Shown: positions 1 to 14,400 of the stretch, one piece after another | Position numbering within the stretch: position 1 is the first letter of the stretch | How the letters are laid out: each line of letters opens with the position of its first letter | Assembly (NCBI GenBank): GCA_963693315.1 | Contig: OY856186.1 | Location: 367,144,359-367,208,358 of the forward strand | DNA: 64,000 nt | Direction of reading: 5' to 3' | Source of the DNA: Diogma glabrata | Lineage: Eukaryota > Arthropoda > Insecta > Diptera > Cylindrotomidae | Translations under genes and position numbers: made by a program | Notes under the pieces: model-generated | What the model was told of the DNA's origin: nothing | What the model saw: only the letters and a program-made list of their open reading frames with translations | Databases searched by the model: none

Positions 1-2394
1 ATTGTATAAGAGAAAAATATCCAAATAGAAAATGTATCCATAAAAATTAAGCCAAAAACGTTGGGTTAGGTGGAGAACTATGGAGGACAAGAAAATGATT
101 TAATCTTTTGTGATTTATGAGCTTTTATTTTTTTTTAAATTTTTTTTTTTTTTCGGAAAATTGTGAATAAAGAAGTTTGTTGTTGTTGTTATTATTTTAT
201 TTGATTTTATGGAGCATATACCCCAAAAAAAAGAGAAAAAGGATATTTATCATCATATGTTGTGTAGTGAAATGAATGGTTTTGTTTTGATTTGATTGAA
301 GAGATTATTTTGTTGGTTGTTTGCTGTGTAGAAACTTATTTGAAAAATGGTTTTTGAATATCGTGTTTGGTTTTTTTTTTACAAAGGGACAAAAGGTTGA
401 AAAGGTCTTACATGATAACAATTTAATAAATATTGTAAGACGATAATATGCATGATACACAATGGATAAAAATTTATGAAATTTTTTAGGATACATATTA
501 TGTTCAATAGAAAATTTTAATAATTTTAATCCAAGAGAAAACATATCAAAAATTATTCATATATATAATTTCATCAAATATCAAGGGATGCAACAAAAAA
601 AATCCTACCATTTTTGGCACAACCAAAAAAAATTACAGACAAAATCAATATTTCAATACAATGACGAAAGAAAATAAATAAATTTATTGTTTTGTTGTTG
701 TTTGTTTACCATCAACATTTTGTTGGCGCCTCGATTTGTGATTTGTAATTTTTTCCTTATAATTTTCCATCTTCAAATATAGATTTTTTTTTATTTTTCA
801 CTTGATTTCTCTATTTATTTGTTGGTGGAAATATTGAGTTAAAGTAGACATAATTGGTGATGTGAAAATATTTTATTGTAACGCTCAACGTTGCTCAGTT
901 GTTTTACAAAAATAAGACAATGTGAATAGTAGTGATAGACGATTTTATGAAAAAATGAAGGTAAAAATTGAAACTGTAACGAAGAATAAATTTGATGGTG
1001 GTGGAACGTCAGTTAAGACAAAGAAAAAAAAAACTAAGGCGAGGTGTAAAAAATTTGTCGTTTTTTTTGTTTTCGAAAAAATTTCCAAGTGGTATGACAA
1101 TAACTTGATCTAATGGTTCTGATTTTTTGAGTGTTAAGTTAATAGTAAAATATGGATTGTCATTATTTGTATTAAACATAAAGTGGGGGGGGATACATGA
1201 GTTTTGATATGTGACTCAGGTCTCTCATTTTCCTTATTCAAAATCTGGGTCTTGTTAAATAATGTTCTAAATTTTTCAAAAAGGTTAATTTCAGGCACTG
1301 GATGTTGGCTAAATTCTACATATCGTTTCTGATAGTACAATTTTTCTTATTTTTGTTATCGAGCTATTGAAGTTACAAGTTGTCAAAAAAAATAGTTTTA
1401 CCGAAGGTATAGTACGTTGTACAAGTCATTCTCCACCTACTTGCATAAATAAAATAGGTGGTATGCGCAAATTAATAAGTTAAGTATAGGAAAAAATCGC
1501 TATAAAGGTCCCCAAAAACTTAAGAAAGTTGTCAAATAAGGTGACGATTACCCTTCTCTGAGGTTTTGACCAGGTAGGGTATACCAACAACTCTAACATA
1601 ACAACTCTCTATCTCAAAGCCATACACCGGAAGAAAGATTTAATGAAAAATAAATGGATATTTTTTGGGCGTCTCTTCGAAAAAATTGTTTCTATGATGA
1701 CAAAATAGATAAGTTTATCAAGATAGATCTAAAATAACAAACCTTAAGAAGATTTAAAAATCGTAATTTGGTTATTCGAACCGGATTTTTTTACGAAGAT
1801 AAAAATTCATTTGTCCAGACAACTTTCTTTACATAAATCTACGCGATCAATACAACTTATCGCCTTTTTATTGATATCTTTCTAAACTCTGTTTGCAATG
1901 ATTTTGTTTTCATTGAGTGCTGTCTCGTTGTGATATGTTGTTTGAATTATAATACAAATTTTTTTTGGATTCAAGCAAGTTTATTCAAATATTTTTTGTG
2001 CTACTTAGTCAAATTAATAGTACAATTCATGTCGAATATCTTAGTTTAATTAATAGAAAAAATTATTATTTGTTTGGTAGTGTAGTCCAATTGAAAAAAA
2101 AAATTAATTAGAAAAAAAAATTATTTGTTTGTATAATTCAGTCGATCGGAATAAAATCAATTGTTGAGCTGGGTGAAAATGCTAGAAATTAAAAATTTAT
2201 CGTGAATTTTAAAATTAATTAATCGCTCGTTGTTTTTGTGGATTAATTTTTTTGAAATTAATCCAAATTTCTATTCATCGAAAATGTGTTTTTTCCAACA
2301 AGTAACTGTCCAATAATCAATATGAGATGATAGTCAACAATATTTAGTTGCGCAACATTTTTTTTAATTTTTGTGATAATTTAATCTTGTCGTT
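1..2394. other. AT-rich non-coding DNA
   Basis: No coding region, RNA gene or recognisable mobile element is visible here. The stretch has many A and T homopolymers, short GTT/ATT triplet runs near position 180 and stop codons in every frame. The longest open frames are about 60-80 codons with low-complexity composition and no family resemblance. Confidence 0.6.
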
Positions 2395-2700
2395 AGTTAA
2401 TATGGAGTTGGATCCGATGCAATCATAGGGTTTTTTATTGATGTAGTAATCATAGTTATAATAGTGTGTGTGGTGATTTCGGTTTCTTCAGTCATTGGGG
2501 TCGTCAAAATCCCGGCTCTTTGTTTTCGCTTTTTTAATTCCGTTTACAGAGTCTCATTTGCGTGCATTTCCGATTATTTGTACTGAACTGGGGGAAATCG
2601 TTTCTCGGACACACATGGTTGAAGCTCGTTGGAATAAAACCTGCTAGGCAGGCAATTCTCTGATTGCTTCCTGTTAGTGGCATTGTAATGTCCAAGATAT
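2395..2700. repeat. Dispersed repeat, copy A
   Basis: About 300 bp that reappears in the same orientation, diverged, at 49641-49950. Shared blocks include the CACACATGG / GAAGCTCG core, the stretch around TTCTGTTTACA or TTCCGTTTACA, and the GATTGCTT block near the right end. Open frames are not conserved between the copies, so the shared sequence is probably not coding. The family is not recognised; it could be part of a larger non-autonomous element. Confidence 0.6.
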
Positions 2701-5700
2701 TTCTTGTCAGTTGTATCATTTTCCGTCCTATTTACCTAAAGTAATATACTATAGTGTACCTAAATTTTGTTCTGTGTGCAAAAAGTAAGGTTCTTGTTAA
2801 TCCTGACGGACAGACAAATCATGTGCTTTAATTATGTTTTGTATGTGTTTGTTGTTGAGTTGTTGTCCTAGGGCTGAAAGGCAGAATACGTAAGTCTTTG
2901 ACACACCTACAACATGTATTTTTGAGTATTTTTAGTTTATAACCGCAAAAGTAGGAATGGTCCTTCAGACGTTTTCCTAACGGGGTTTACGATCCCGCGT
3001 ACCTTAGTTGGGTGGGAATTTTTTGGCCGCCGCCAGAGGGTCGTGGGTGGTGAAATGACATGTCCCAGATCTTGTTGATCCCTGATGGTTTACCATTTAG
3101 CACATCTCACCATGATTATTTCACACACGTTCGCGGGTTCTCAAAGAGGTTATGACCACCAAGGGTTACGCTCAATTACCCTAGCTGCCATGGTCTTCGA
3201 AAATTCTATTTGTTAGAGAGTACTCTGTTCTAGGGTAAGAAGAGCGCAGATCAGTGGACGATAACAGGGAAATGAATCGACTGTAGTTCGGGCCGCTGTG
3301 ACTGACGTTCTCTATTCCAACACCAACCTTTTTATTCTAAGCACAGGATATTCCGGTCGTGTCTTTGGCTTGTCAGGGAACAGTGGAAAGGAAAAGGCTA
3401 GCTCTTGGCATTCGGAGCAAAAGTTAGACCACCTCAATTTCCTCTGTCCATCCATCGATTTCACCGAAACTCTCTTCCGAAACTCCGTTTTTGTTTATTA
3501 TGAGTTTAGGTAAAATTTTTTTTTACTTTTGTTTTTTTTAAATCAGCTCGATTATTCTGCTGTTTATCCAGTCAATTGTACTTCAATTTTTCGTCCTAGT
3601 AATATACTATTGCGTACCTCGAAAATGTAAATATACATTTTCAAACACTTTTAACTATTTTGTGTGCAACACGCTTTTTTCTTACAAGAACATGTGAAGG
3701 CGCACAGTTTTCGTCTATGAAAGACCGTAATAAAAGTAAGCTAGAATAGCAACTAGACACCGTAAATCAGTATTAAATTAAGATTCTATTTTTTTCACCT
3801 AATTATGAAAAAAATTAAAAGAATTGACCAATTACGAAATAACTAGTTTTGTATAAGAAAGTTTATGCTGACAATCTTCTTTTTGGCTCGCGGAATTTCA
3901 AGTTTATTTTTAAGTGAAAACTTCTTTAGCCGCGTTATGAAATTTTGTATGGATTAAAATTTGTATATTCACGTCATCAATTTTAATATGCATTTTTGAA
4001 GAACAAAAATACATTTTTTAAATCATTTCTATCTATCTGTATTTTTTAAATTAAATCAATCTATCATTTCTTAACGTTTCAAATTGCGTTGTGGATATCG
4101 TGCTCGACTGGTGTTCTGTAGGTAGTGAGTTCAATTCCTGGTGTGGTACATATTTTTTTCTTGTTTTTTTTTTAATTTTTTAAATACCATTAAAATTATT
4201 TTTTTTCATTCATGAATTCATAAAAATAATAAAAATTTCTTTATACGAATTTTAAAAAATTGATGTATAACGCAGTTTTTTAAAGTTATATTGCTACTGT
4301 CTTTTGCAATTTGCATTCGAGTCATCATGCTAAATAAATATTGCACATATATAAAATTGAAAGTATGTTTGTTTGTCTTTTATGCATTAAAACATTAATC
4401 ACCATGAAAATTTGGAAAGTTGATGTGTACGCTTAATTTTTGTGTTTTATTTAACTATCGTTTTAAAAGGTAGTTTGCTTTGATCAATGTTTTTTTTATT
4501 GAACCTAATCTTTATGAAATTAAAAATAACGTAAGAAAGATATTATAACCTGAAACAATTACATTTGTATATCAAAATTATATGTATTGGACTTTAACAT
4601 GATGATACAAGTTTTATCATCTTCACCAAATATGTTTTTAATTTGGAATTGTATATAATACATGTTTCTAAAATTAAGTGAAGACTTAATACTTGTAAAT
4701 TGATACTTGATAACATCGATTATATCGGTTTTAAGCTCACAATTACGAGACGGAAATTGCATAAATTCTATACAAAGAAGCATAGCTTATGTATGATTAA
4801 ACATGAATAGCAATCATGATAAATAAAATAATTAAAAATGGTGGCACTTAACCGATAGTAATTTGCAAACGGCAACAATGCGCATTAATACTAATGAATT
4901 TAATTAGCTTTCCGCAGAAAGATTTGTAAAATTTAAACTTGTTGATCTATGGGTGTGACAACCACGCGTACTTTAGTCCCTGCTATTAGCATATGAGTTA
5001 TCTTGAGATATCATATACCACTGGTAATAGCAATGCAATCTCATTAGCCAAAGTGATATCTTAGGGGTACTGGTGGATGAAGTATTTTCAATCAACGATA
5101 CCATCCCTTACTCTAAGTTATTGAATATTCTTTGATGATACGCTATTTTTTTTAAAATAAATGTGTTTGGTAGTAGAAATTACAAGGTGTGTAACAACAA
5201 CTGAACTGATTTGGACTTTATACGAATATAATATTCAAAAACTATATAATCAATTTTATATTACGTCGGAACACTGAATTTATAACCAACAAACTTACAC
5301 TTGCAAATCTCTTATTATGAATCACTTTGAAATGTATTAAATCTTTCAATTAACTAACAGAAAAATATTTTAATTCTACAAAAATAAAATCAAAAATTAT
5401 ACAAATTAAAATTAAAAAGTCCAAGCGGCACGTATATCCGCTAGAAATAGGTAGATTTCGAGATCAGACAGTTTTGTGTGCCAGTAGAATCTGATGTATC
5501 ACATTAGTTTAAACAAAACAAACTAGTTTCAAACAGATATCAAACAAATTTTAAAAAGAAAATTAGCTACCTACAAGCAAAATTATATCTATCCAATTTT
5601 GCAACAAACAAATATCAAATCTACCACAGAAAGTGTGTGTGACAATTTATGACACAAACCTACTCTATATCATATGTCGTGCAATTACTGCAAAATATCA

Positions 5701-5825
5701 AAATAGTTTATTTCTAAGAAGAATAATTAATTTCTTCTATTCAAATCTTTTATTTTTTTGGACTGTTATAAGGTTGACATTGACTGTTATAAGGTTTTTG
5801 GAAATTGTAATTGGGGATTGTTGCA
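2701..5825. other. Non-coding spacer, part GC-richer
   Basis: A GC-richer island (about 2940-3480) without a convincing reading frame sits in AT-rich DNA. A short similar block occurs at about 2720-2790 and again at 3587-3672 (TAATATACTAT followed by a GTGTGCAA motif), so the island may lie between two copies of an old repeat. At 4087-4150 there is a tRNA-like B-box sequence (GTTCAATTCC), listed separately. No gene is supported. Confidence 0.5.
4087..4150 (+). other. Possible tRNA-derived (SINE-like) remnant
   Basis: The segment contains GAGTTCAATTCCTGG, close to the RNA polymerase III B-box, about 35 bases after a weak A-box-like stretch with CGTGCTCGACTGG. I could not fold it into a full cloverleaf, so it is not called a tRNA gene. 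A SINE head or tRNA pseudogene is the likeliest reading, but a chance match is possible. Confidence 0.25.
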
Positions 5826-6800
5826 AACTTTTTTGTTGAAGCCAACAAGTTAAAAACCTCTAACTGCAGAGGTTTATATTTATAAGAAACGGATTAAAAG
5901 GTTTTCACAGATTCTAAATTTATGAAGATTTTAAAAATATTAGTATCCAAACGGCCGTTATAACGGATTAAAAAAACCACTTTTTTTTCTAGTATAAAGC
6001 CTACAGTTCCTTAACCATGTGTCAGATTTTTCTGATTTACGAACTTGTCCAAGATATTAATAAAACACACATTTTTAAGAAAGGTTTTTTGATCTGGCTC
6101 CACAAATGCAACCGTGAGAGCGCCGGTTGATTCAAACGCATTTTGTGTTTTACAAGCTTTTTTGTTGGAGCCGCTCACTCAGAAACCTCCAACTGCAGAG
6201 GTCTCTTTTTGAAAGAAACTGATTAAAAAGGTTTCAAAGATTTTAAATTTATGAAGTTTTTAAAAATATTAGAATATAAACGGCCGTTATAACGGATCTA
6301 AAAAACAGAGTTTTTTTCTAGTATAAAGCCTCTAGTTTCTTAACCATGTGTTGGATTGAGCTGATTTACGAACTCGTCCAAGATATTAATAAAACGCACA
6401 TTTTTAGAAAAGGTTTTTTGATCTGGCCTTATAAATGCGACCGTGAGAGTGCCGGTTGTTTCTAAAAAAAATTTTTTTTTGCAAAATTTTTTTGTTGGAG
6501 CCGCTCACTCAGGAACCTCTAACTGCAGAGGTATATTTTTAAAACAAGTTGATAAAAAAGATTCCAAAGATTCTAAATTTGTAAAATTTTTTGAAATATT
6601 AGTATCCAAACGGCCGTTATAACGATTTTAAAAAATCAATTTTTTTCAGAAAAAAGCCTCTAGTTTCTTAACCACGTCTCGGATTTTGCTGATTCACGAA
6701 CTTGTCCAAGATATTATTAGAACACATAAGAACAGAAAATTTTTTTGATCTACCTCAACAAATGCGACCGTGAGAGTGCCAGTCGTTTTCGTTATATCTC
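5826..6800. repeat. Three tandem copies of a ~330-bp unit
   Basis: Three consecutive units begin near 5826, 6155 and 6485. The marker ACCTCTAACTGCAGAGGT (an imperfect palindrome; ACCTCC in unit 2) occurs at 5856, 6185 and 6515, spacing 329 and 330. Each unit also has the palindrome CCGTTATAACGG (5955, 6284; last base changed at 6614) and a conserved block with CCGTGAGAG near its end. The third unit runs almost directly into a (TA)n tract. No open frame is conserved, so this looks like a short satellite block. Confidence 0.9.
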
Positions 6801-6805
6801 ATATC

Positions 6806-7001
<196 letters not shown>

Positions 7002-8394
7002 ATTTTTTTTTTTGTTTTTTCGTCTCCGCTTATCATATATAGTCGTTTGGCACAAACATTTTTCCGAAATTCCGAGATGAAGCCCATTGCAATAGGTAGA
7101 TTTTTATATGAAATCTACCTAAAAAAAAAGGCTTTCATTAATTTTTCTCTTGAATGTTGTCTTCTTCCAAAACCATTATATGAAACCAAATGTTGATTGT
7201 AGGCGCCAATAATTATTTGTATTTCATATATCATAAACCTTTTTTTATTGCTTCTTGATTACAGGTATCATGGAAAAAGGTTGGATAAAAAATCGCTGAA
7301 TCAATATATTTCCATGATGTGCTTATTAGTATTAAGTTTGATTATGCACTTTGTTTTGATTATAGTTATTAGCCAATTTTGCATCCGGCACAATATTAGT
7401 GGTAGCCGCTCTACATACCAACACTGCATGTGCAAATAAAAACACAAATCGTCCAGATAACATTATTTTTTCTTAATTTAAGCTTTCGATTTTTTTTGGT
7501 TCTGTCATATTTATGCATATAAATATTTTTTTTCTTTGGCTTAAAATCTCAATTCAAATTATCACTAAAACAAATTATGGTTTTGAAATTTCACAAAAAT
7601 ACAAACTCAATATTCTGGTATAAAATTGATATATTTTTAAGCAATTTATAAATGAAAATAAATAAATATTTTATTAATCACTAATCTCTTTGATTTAAAT
7701 TTTTATACTGATTTTAAATTTATACTGATCTCTCGACCAAACAAATTTAATCGCTTATATACACAATCTTCCAGATTTTCTGTTTCATTTTCCATCATGT
7801 AGCATCAATTTCCATTAACACAACCAATCATTTATACAAAACTTGTATTCTTAATTGAATTTGAGTTTATTTAAATCATCAAAAAATATGTTTAATAGTA
7901 CAGTGGTACACATAAATGTTTACGTTTATTACAATTGAAGAAAACTAATAAAATTATTAGTCATTAATTTCCTTGAATTTGAAAACTATTATTTTAGAGT
8001 AAGAATTGAGAATAGTCCGTCGTTACACAACATATAAAACACTTTTAAGAACAAGGTCCCACAACAACATGCTTTCTAAGGTGTTGATAGACGCAAATTT
8101 TTATATGATATGTTTTGATTATTTTAAATATAAAAATGTATATAATAGTTGCTTGGAATGCTGATAGATGTCAAACCCTGAATAATTTTAATGATTTTAA
8201 TTTAAACATTCTGAAATTTTAATTTGCGATGCTACAATAATTGGAAGATACAAAAAAACAGCTATTTCACAGATTTAAGTTTAAGTGGACTGTATATTTT
8301 TTTGACGAACGACGTTAAATAAAAAGCCAGAGGGCTATCAAGTAATTTGCTTTTATTGCTGATGATGTTATGATAATATAATGTAAGTTATTTT
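7002..8394. other. AT-rich non-coding DNA with a short hairpin
   Basis: No gene is visible. At 7094-7120 there is a perfect inverted repeat, AGGTAGATTT and AAATCTACCT, with a 7-base loop. It is followed by a run of A, and no adjacent gene explains it. The rest is AT-rich with frequent stops in all frames. Confidence 0.55.
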
Positions 8395-9060
8395 ATAATA
8401 TGCGTGTCCACAGTTATCACGCCTAACAATGATGTCGACTGATAATCTAATGTAAGTTGTATTATAATATGCGTGTCCACAATTATCACGCTTAGCGACG
8501 ATGATGATTGATAATATAATATAAATTGATGGATAATATGCGTGTCCACAGTTATCAGGCCTAGCAATGATGACTACTGATGCTATAAGCAATGATAAAA
8601 GATGTTGATGACGATTGATAACATAATATAAATTGTAAAGCGTGTCCACTGTTATCACGCCTAGCAATGGTAGAAGATGATGATGACGACTGATAATATA
8701 ATATATGACGACTGATGATATAATATAAATTGATTGATAATATGCGTGTCCACAGTTATCACGCCTAACAATGATGACGACTAGTAGTATAATATAAATT
8801 GATTGATAATATGCATGTCCACAGTTATCACGCCTAGCAATGGTAGAAGATAATGATGACGACTGAGAATATAATATAAATTGTAAAGCGTGTCCACTGT
8901 TATCACGCCTATTAATGATGACGATGATGATGTCGAATGATAAGATAATATACTATGCGTGTCCACAGTTATTACGCCTAACAATGATGACGACTGATAA
9001 AATAATATACTATAAATTGTAAAGCGTGTCCACTGTTATCACGCCTAGCAACAGCATACG
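8395..9060. repeat. 69-bp minisatellite with hairpin core
   Basis: Nine copies of a core GCGTGTCCAC(A/T)GTTAT start at 8402, 8471, 8540, 8640, 8744, 8813, 8888, 8957 and 9024. The commonest spacing is 69 bases, with spacings of 67, 75, 100 and 104 also seen. Each core ends in CACGC, which can pair with the opening GCGTG to make a 5-bp stem. The spacers are ATGATGACGACTGATAATATAAT-like. Because 69 is a multiple of 3, long minus-strand frames run through the array, but they are translations of the repeat, not genes. Confidence 0.92.
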
Positions 9061-10600
9061 AATGATGATGATGATCATGATGTGCCAGCTCATCAATGCC
9101 TCAGTTGGCATGTGCTAGCAAATTATTGTATTGCCTAAAAAAAGGGCAATGAACGTAAAACATGTTTGAAGACACTGTGCAAAAATAGGGCTTATAATAT
9201 GAATTTCACTCCTTGTGAAAACTAATCAGCATCACAATCAGATATTCTGAGGCTCAAATATGGCGGCCATGCAACAAAAATTTCGTCATCATACTGGCAG
9301 GCAGATAAACATAAAAAACACAACTGCACAACTTCACCAATAAATTATAGAACTATTTTTTTTGGTTTAAAAACCTTTCAATTTTATAATGTTTTATAAT
9401 TCACATTAATTTTTACATTTTTTCTGAACATTATTTTTAGTAAATTAAATACTCAAAAAGAAATAACCATCACTTGTCAAAATATAAACGAAGAAGAGAT
9501 ATTTTTAGTCTAAAATCTAAGATAATATAGCCAAAAACTCACTCATTTTATTGACTGCAGAGCTCACGTGTTCAACATCAGCATTAATTAGTGCTAAAAA
9601 ACTGTCTTATCGACACAAGATATGGTAAATCTTGCCAAGTGGTGAGAACGTGAACTCATCAGATGAAAACTAAATGTCAAGAATTGACATTTCAAAAAAC
9701 AATAATACTATCAAAGGTAAAATTATTTGATTAAATTACAAACAATAAAATTATTAAAACCTTTCTCTTTCTCTTTCAGTATAATTCTATGGATTGGAAA
9801 CATTAAAAGCCATGCCACATGCAAAATATAAACGAACGCATTCGGTCGTTTTAAGTAAAATGTGCCACATGAACAACAAATTTATCGGCGATATTTACAA
9901 CAACACTAAAACTGACAGTTTGCAAAATAAAATATGAATTGTTATATTGAATATGAAATGAAAATTTTTACTATGAATGTAATTATATTCCTAAAATTTT
10001 AATTTAAAACAAACTCAACGTAAATTATAAACAATCACAAAAACATAAATTTTCAAAATGAAAAATACCACGATGTAAGGTTAAATCCGAACGATAAAAA
10101 AAATCGGTCATAATTCTACAAAAATCGTTCATAATTCTCCAATAAATCAGTGGAGATTTATGAACGATTTTTTTATTTCTATCGGCGGTAGAAATCGTGC
10201 AAAATCATTTTTGGAAAAATTATCAATTAAAATTAATTTAATAATAAGCTTTGTTTATTCTAATCGATAGGTATTCTAATTTACCATACATTTGGGATAA
10301 TATTCAAATAAAGCAAGTTTTCGTTTAATCAAAAATTAGAAAATCGTTGCTAGCAATCCGGCAAAACATTTTGTCATGTGGCAACGACTTTACAGCTGAA
10401 GATGTCATGGATTGCAAAACTTGTAAGTTTTGAATAACTTAATATAATTAATTTTAATGTTTGCAGACAAACAATATCCAGCGTTAATATAATTCCTGAC
10501 GGCTAAGCAAAGTTTAACAACAAAATAAGAAACTTAAACTAACAGCTTAAATTAATGTAATTAATCAATTAATACAATCCAATTTTCTTTCTTTTTTCAG
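9061..10600. other. AT-rich non-coding DNA with an inverted repeat
   Basis: No coding region is supported. At 10122-10171 two ~20-base arms (AAATCGTTCATAATTCTCCA and its near-complement) flank a 9-base loop, giving a strong predicted hairpin. A polypyrimidine tract ending in CAG occurs near 9779. The sequence just before 10437 resembles a splice donor (CTT/GTAAGT), but no complete exon can be argued from these signals alone. Confidence 0.45.
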
Positions 10601-10679
10601 AGACAACAAAATCAGTCACGAAAATGTTGACTGAGGTATTTTCAAAGAATATTTTGACGATGGACAGAGATATTATTGG
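10601..10679 (+). other. Candidate host-gene exon
   Basis: An acceptor-like sequence (a pyrimidine-rich run ending TTTTTTCAG) is followed by about 79 bases and a consensus-like donor, GTAAGTATG. One frame is open right across the segment. From its first ATG it reads MLTEVFSKNILTMDRDII and ends in phase with the donor. The ATG context (CGAAAATG) would be acceptable for an insect start. I do not recognise the protein and see no partner exon with compatible phase in the window, so the segment could be one small exon of a gene with large introns, or chance. RNA evidence would decide. Confidence 0.3.
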
Positions 10680-11971
<1,292 letters not shown>

Positions 11972-12575
11972 AGTTGACATGTTTATCACACTTTGAATAT
12001 CCGAAGTTACCATGTCAACTATAAAGGAAGGAGATGAGGAAAATGGGAGGAATGAGGATATGGAGATAACTATAAAGGCACAGTTCAGTTTTCACAGTTC
12101 AGAAAATAAAACAACACAACGCAAATACACTACAAAGAATGCACTTCTTTTTTCACGCAGATAGAGGGACAGAGATAGATGAAAAAGAACGAAAAGAAGA
12201 GAGAAAGAAAAACCAGACAAAGCAACGAAAGACTTTTGTTAGCATTTTTTCAGTGGATTTCTAAAAGTAAACGATTAAAATCAATAACACAACATTTGGA
12301 CGGACTTCTTTCAAGTCTAGAGACAAATTATTTTTGTAACATTTTATTTAAAGAAATTTTTTTAACCAAGGCAGGTTTTCAGACAAAATCAAGATAGACT
12401 AGGCAAGCACAGAGAAATAATTTCTTCAAAATGTTAAAATTTACTAAAATTCATAACAACTAAATTTAAAATAAAAAGAACAAATGGAAAGTTTACCATG
12501 GTTCAACTTAGTTTTAATTATTATAGCTTTGATTATTATATCGACAAACTCACAACGCGTTGCCCGTTGGTGACC
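11972..12575 (+). mobile_element. Possible solo LTR, BEL-like
   Basis: The segment starts with a perfect 10-base inverted pair, AGTTGACATG (11972) and CATGTCAACT (12011), and contains a TATA-like ACTATAAAGG (12017). It ends next to GTTGGTGACCCCC (12564-12576), which resembles primer-binding sites following insect LTRs. No second LTR and no gag or pol of this type is seen nearby, so a solo LTR or relic is the best reading. Assignment to BEL/Pao rests on motif resemblance only. Confidence 0.3.
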
Positions 12576-13964
12576 CCCGGTATATTAAAAATAGACAATC
12601 GTACCTTATAATAAAAACTGGTGTGTAATAGGTATTACAATATGTATCACAACAACACATAAATGTCATATAAAACCTAAATCAAATTCAGACATCTCTT
12701 CACCACATATACTAATTTAAAATTTGCTGAAAACAACAAATTTTAAATTAACTGTGTAATATACACCACTTACACACACCATTTAACTTATCTGACATTG
12801 GGTCGGACACAAGGTAGACAACGATTGCTAAAACGATAAGTCTGAGTTATTTTTAATCTCCATTCACAACAAAATGAAACATTTTAGATCCTAATTTATT
12901 CAAATTAAAAGCGAGAAAATGAAAAAAAAAAAAAAACATAAATTTAATTCGTTGTTTAGGCAAAACTTATAAATAACACCAGAAAGATTTATTACTTTGT
13001 AAAACTTTGAAATTAGAATATTCACAAAAAAAAAAAAAAATTGGGTAGAAATAGTAAAACATTTTATCAAACAGTTGAATTCCAATTTTAATAAAAATAA
13101 GAATACGATAAACATGGTTGAACAGATAGAAAATCTGTGATATAGGATAAGTTATTTTTTTTCCAAAATTATAATTTTAAAATAAATTTACACAATATCA
13201 ACAAAATTATTCAAAACAACCAGCATGCATAAATTTCTGTTTAAAACAAAAAAAAAATAGTATAAATATGTGATGAAAGTGTTAAGCTTTAAATCCAATG
13301 AAAAAGCTCTAACACATAACAACAACATTAAGAAAATTAATTTCTCTATGTTTTCTTTAAAGCTTTAAATATAAATAAATTATTCGAAATTTTCTTTCAT
13401 CATATTATGTCTACATCTTTTTTTTTTTGTTTTTCACAGTTAAAGTGATAACCATATTTCTACTTGTCTATGCTTTTTAGGATAATGTGCTTACTCTTTA
13501 AATATTTCCATGTAAGCAAATTTACAAGCAGATAGGCAAAATAGAAAACAAACGATAATGGGTTGATGTTGGATGTTTTTTTTATGTTTTTGTTATTTAT
13601 ATTTAATGTATCTCTATGATGAAAAAAATGGATTAATGAGCTTTGTTATAGATTTTCAGTAATGAGCTTTAATCTTTATTTTACATATTTAGATTTTCCA
13701 ATTGGTTGGGCTTAAACGAAATTTCAATTACATTTTAAAAATAAATGAAGTTTGTACACATTCATAAGATAAAACGATAAAAGTTAAGTAATCCTTAGCC
13801 CAAACAATACATATTATGTGGTCAGTTCTGTCATATTATTTAGCGCGAAATTTCGCTCGCCGAGGGGTTTTGTGAACCAAGAAGAATAAAATGTCAAATA
13901 ATTTCCAAAATGTTGTGTTGCAAGTCTTTATATTGCAGGACCATACAAATGGGTCATATACTAA
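12576..13964. other. AT-rich non-coding DNA
   Basis: No coding region or recognisable element. A-runs and T-runs are frequent (for example 12918-12935 and 13027-13040). Confidence 0.5.
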
Positions 13965-14400
13965 CCATAGCACTTTTTTGAAAATAATTCAAAATTTGGG
14001 CATCACAAAATTCTAAAATTTGCAAAGTTTCTGAAATTCAGTGCCTTTTCAAGTGAAACCCCTCTAATTTGGGTCAATAAAGCTTTTTTACCCTACCACT
14101 CTTCTATCCCCTAAACACAAAAAAACACACAAATAAAATTGATTGAAATCTTGAAATATTTTTCATTAAACGATTATCAAATTTCCTGTATTTATGCATT
14201 TCTTAAATTATTCTGTCAAACAACGTCGAAACGTAGGAAGAGGCGACAAACTTTTTGTTGCACTTTTTTGACAATAATTCAAAAAGTGTGCACCGCAGAG
14301 TTCTAAAAAAAATTGCAATGTTTCTAAAATCAAGTGTTCTTCCAAATGACTTTCCACTTGAGCAGTTTTTAAATGGTGTTCTTACCCCTTCTCATTCCCA
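13965..14400. repeat. Diverged direct duplication, ~290-bp period
   Basis: Two similar blocks begin CACTTTTTTG...ATAATTCAAAA at 13971 and 14261. Each continues through TTCTAAAA, GCAA(A/T)GTTTCT and a later TACCC segment. They are diverged and carry no conserved open frame. Each is followed by a CCC-containing tail and AT-rich sequence. The family is not recognised. Confidence 0.5.

Noticed and set aside
8368..8984. Minus-strand frames with repeated GVITVDT segments
   Set aside because: The 69-bp repeat period is a multiple of three, so the repeat itself stays open; no protein family resembles it.
8395..9060. CRISPR-like array
   Set aside because: Repeats are fused with similar, not unique, spacers, and the genome is eukaryotic.
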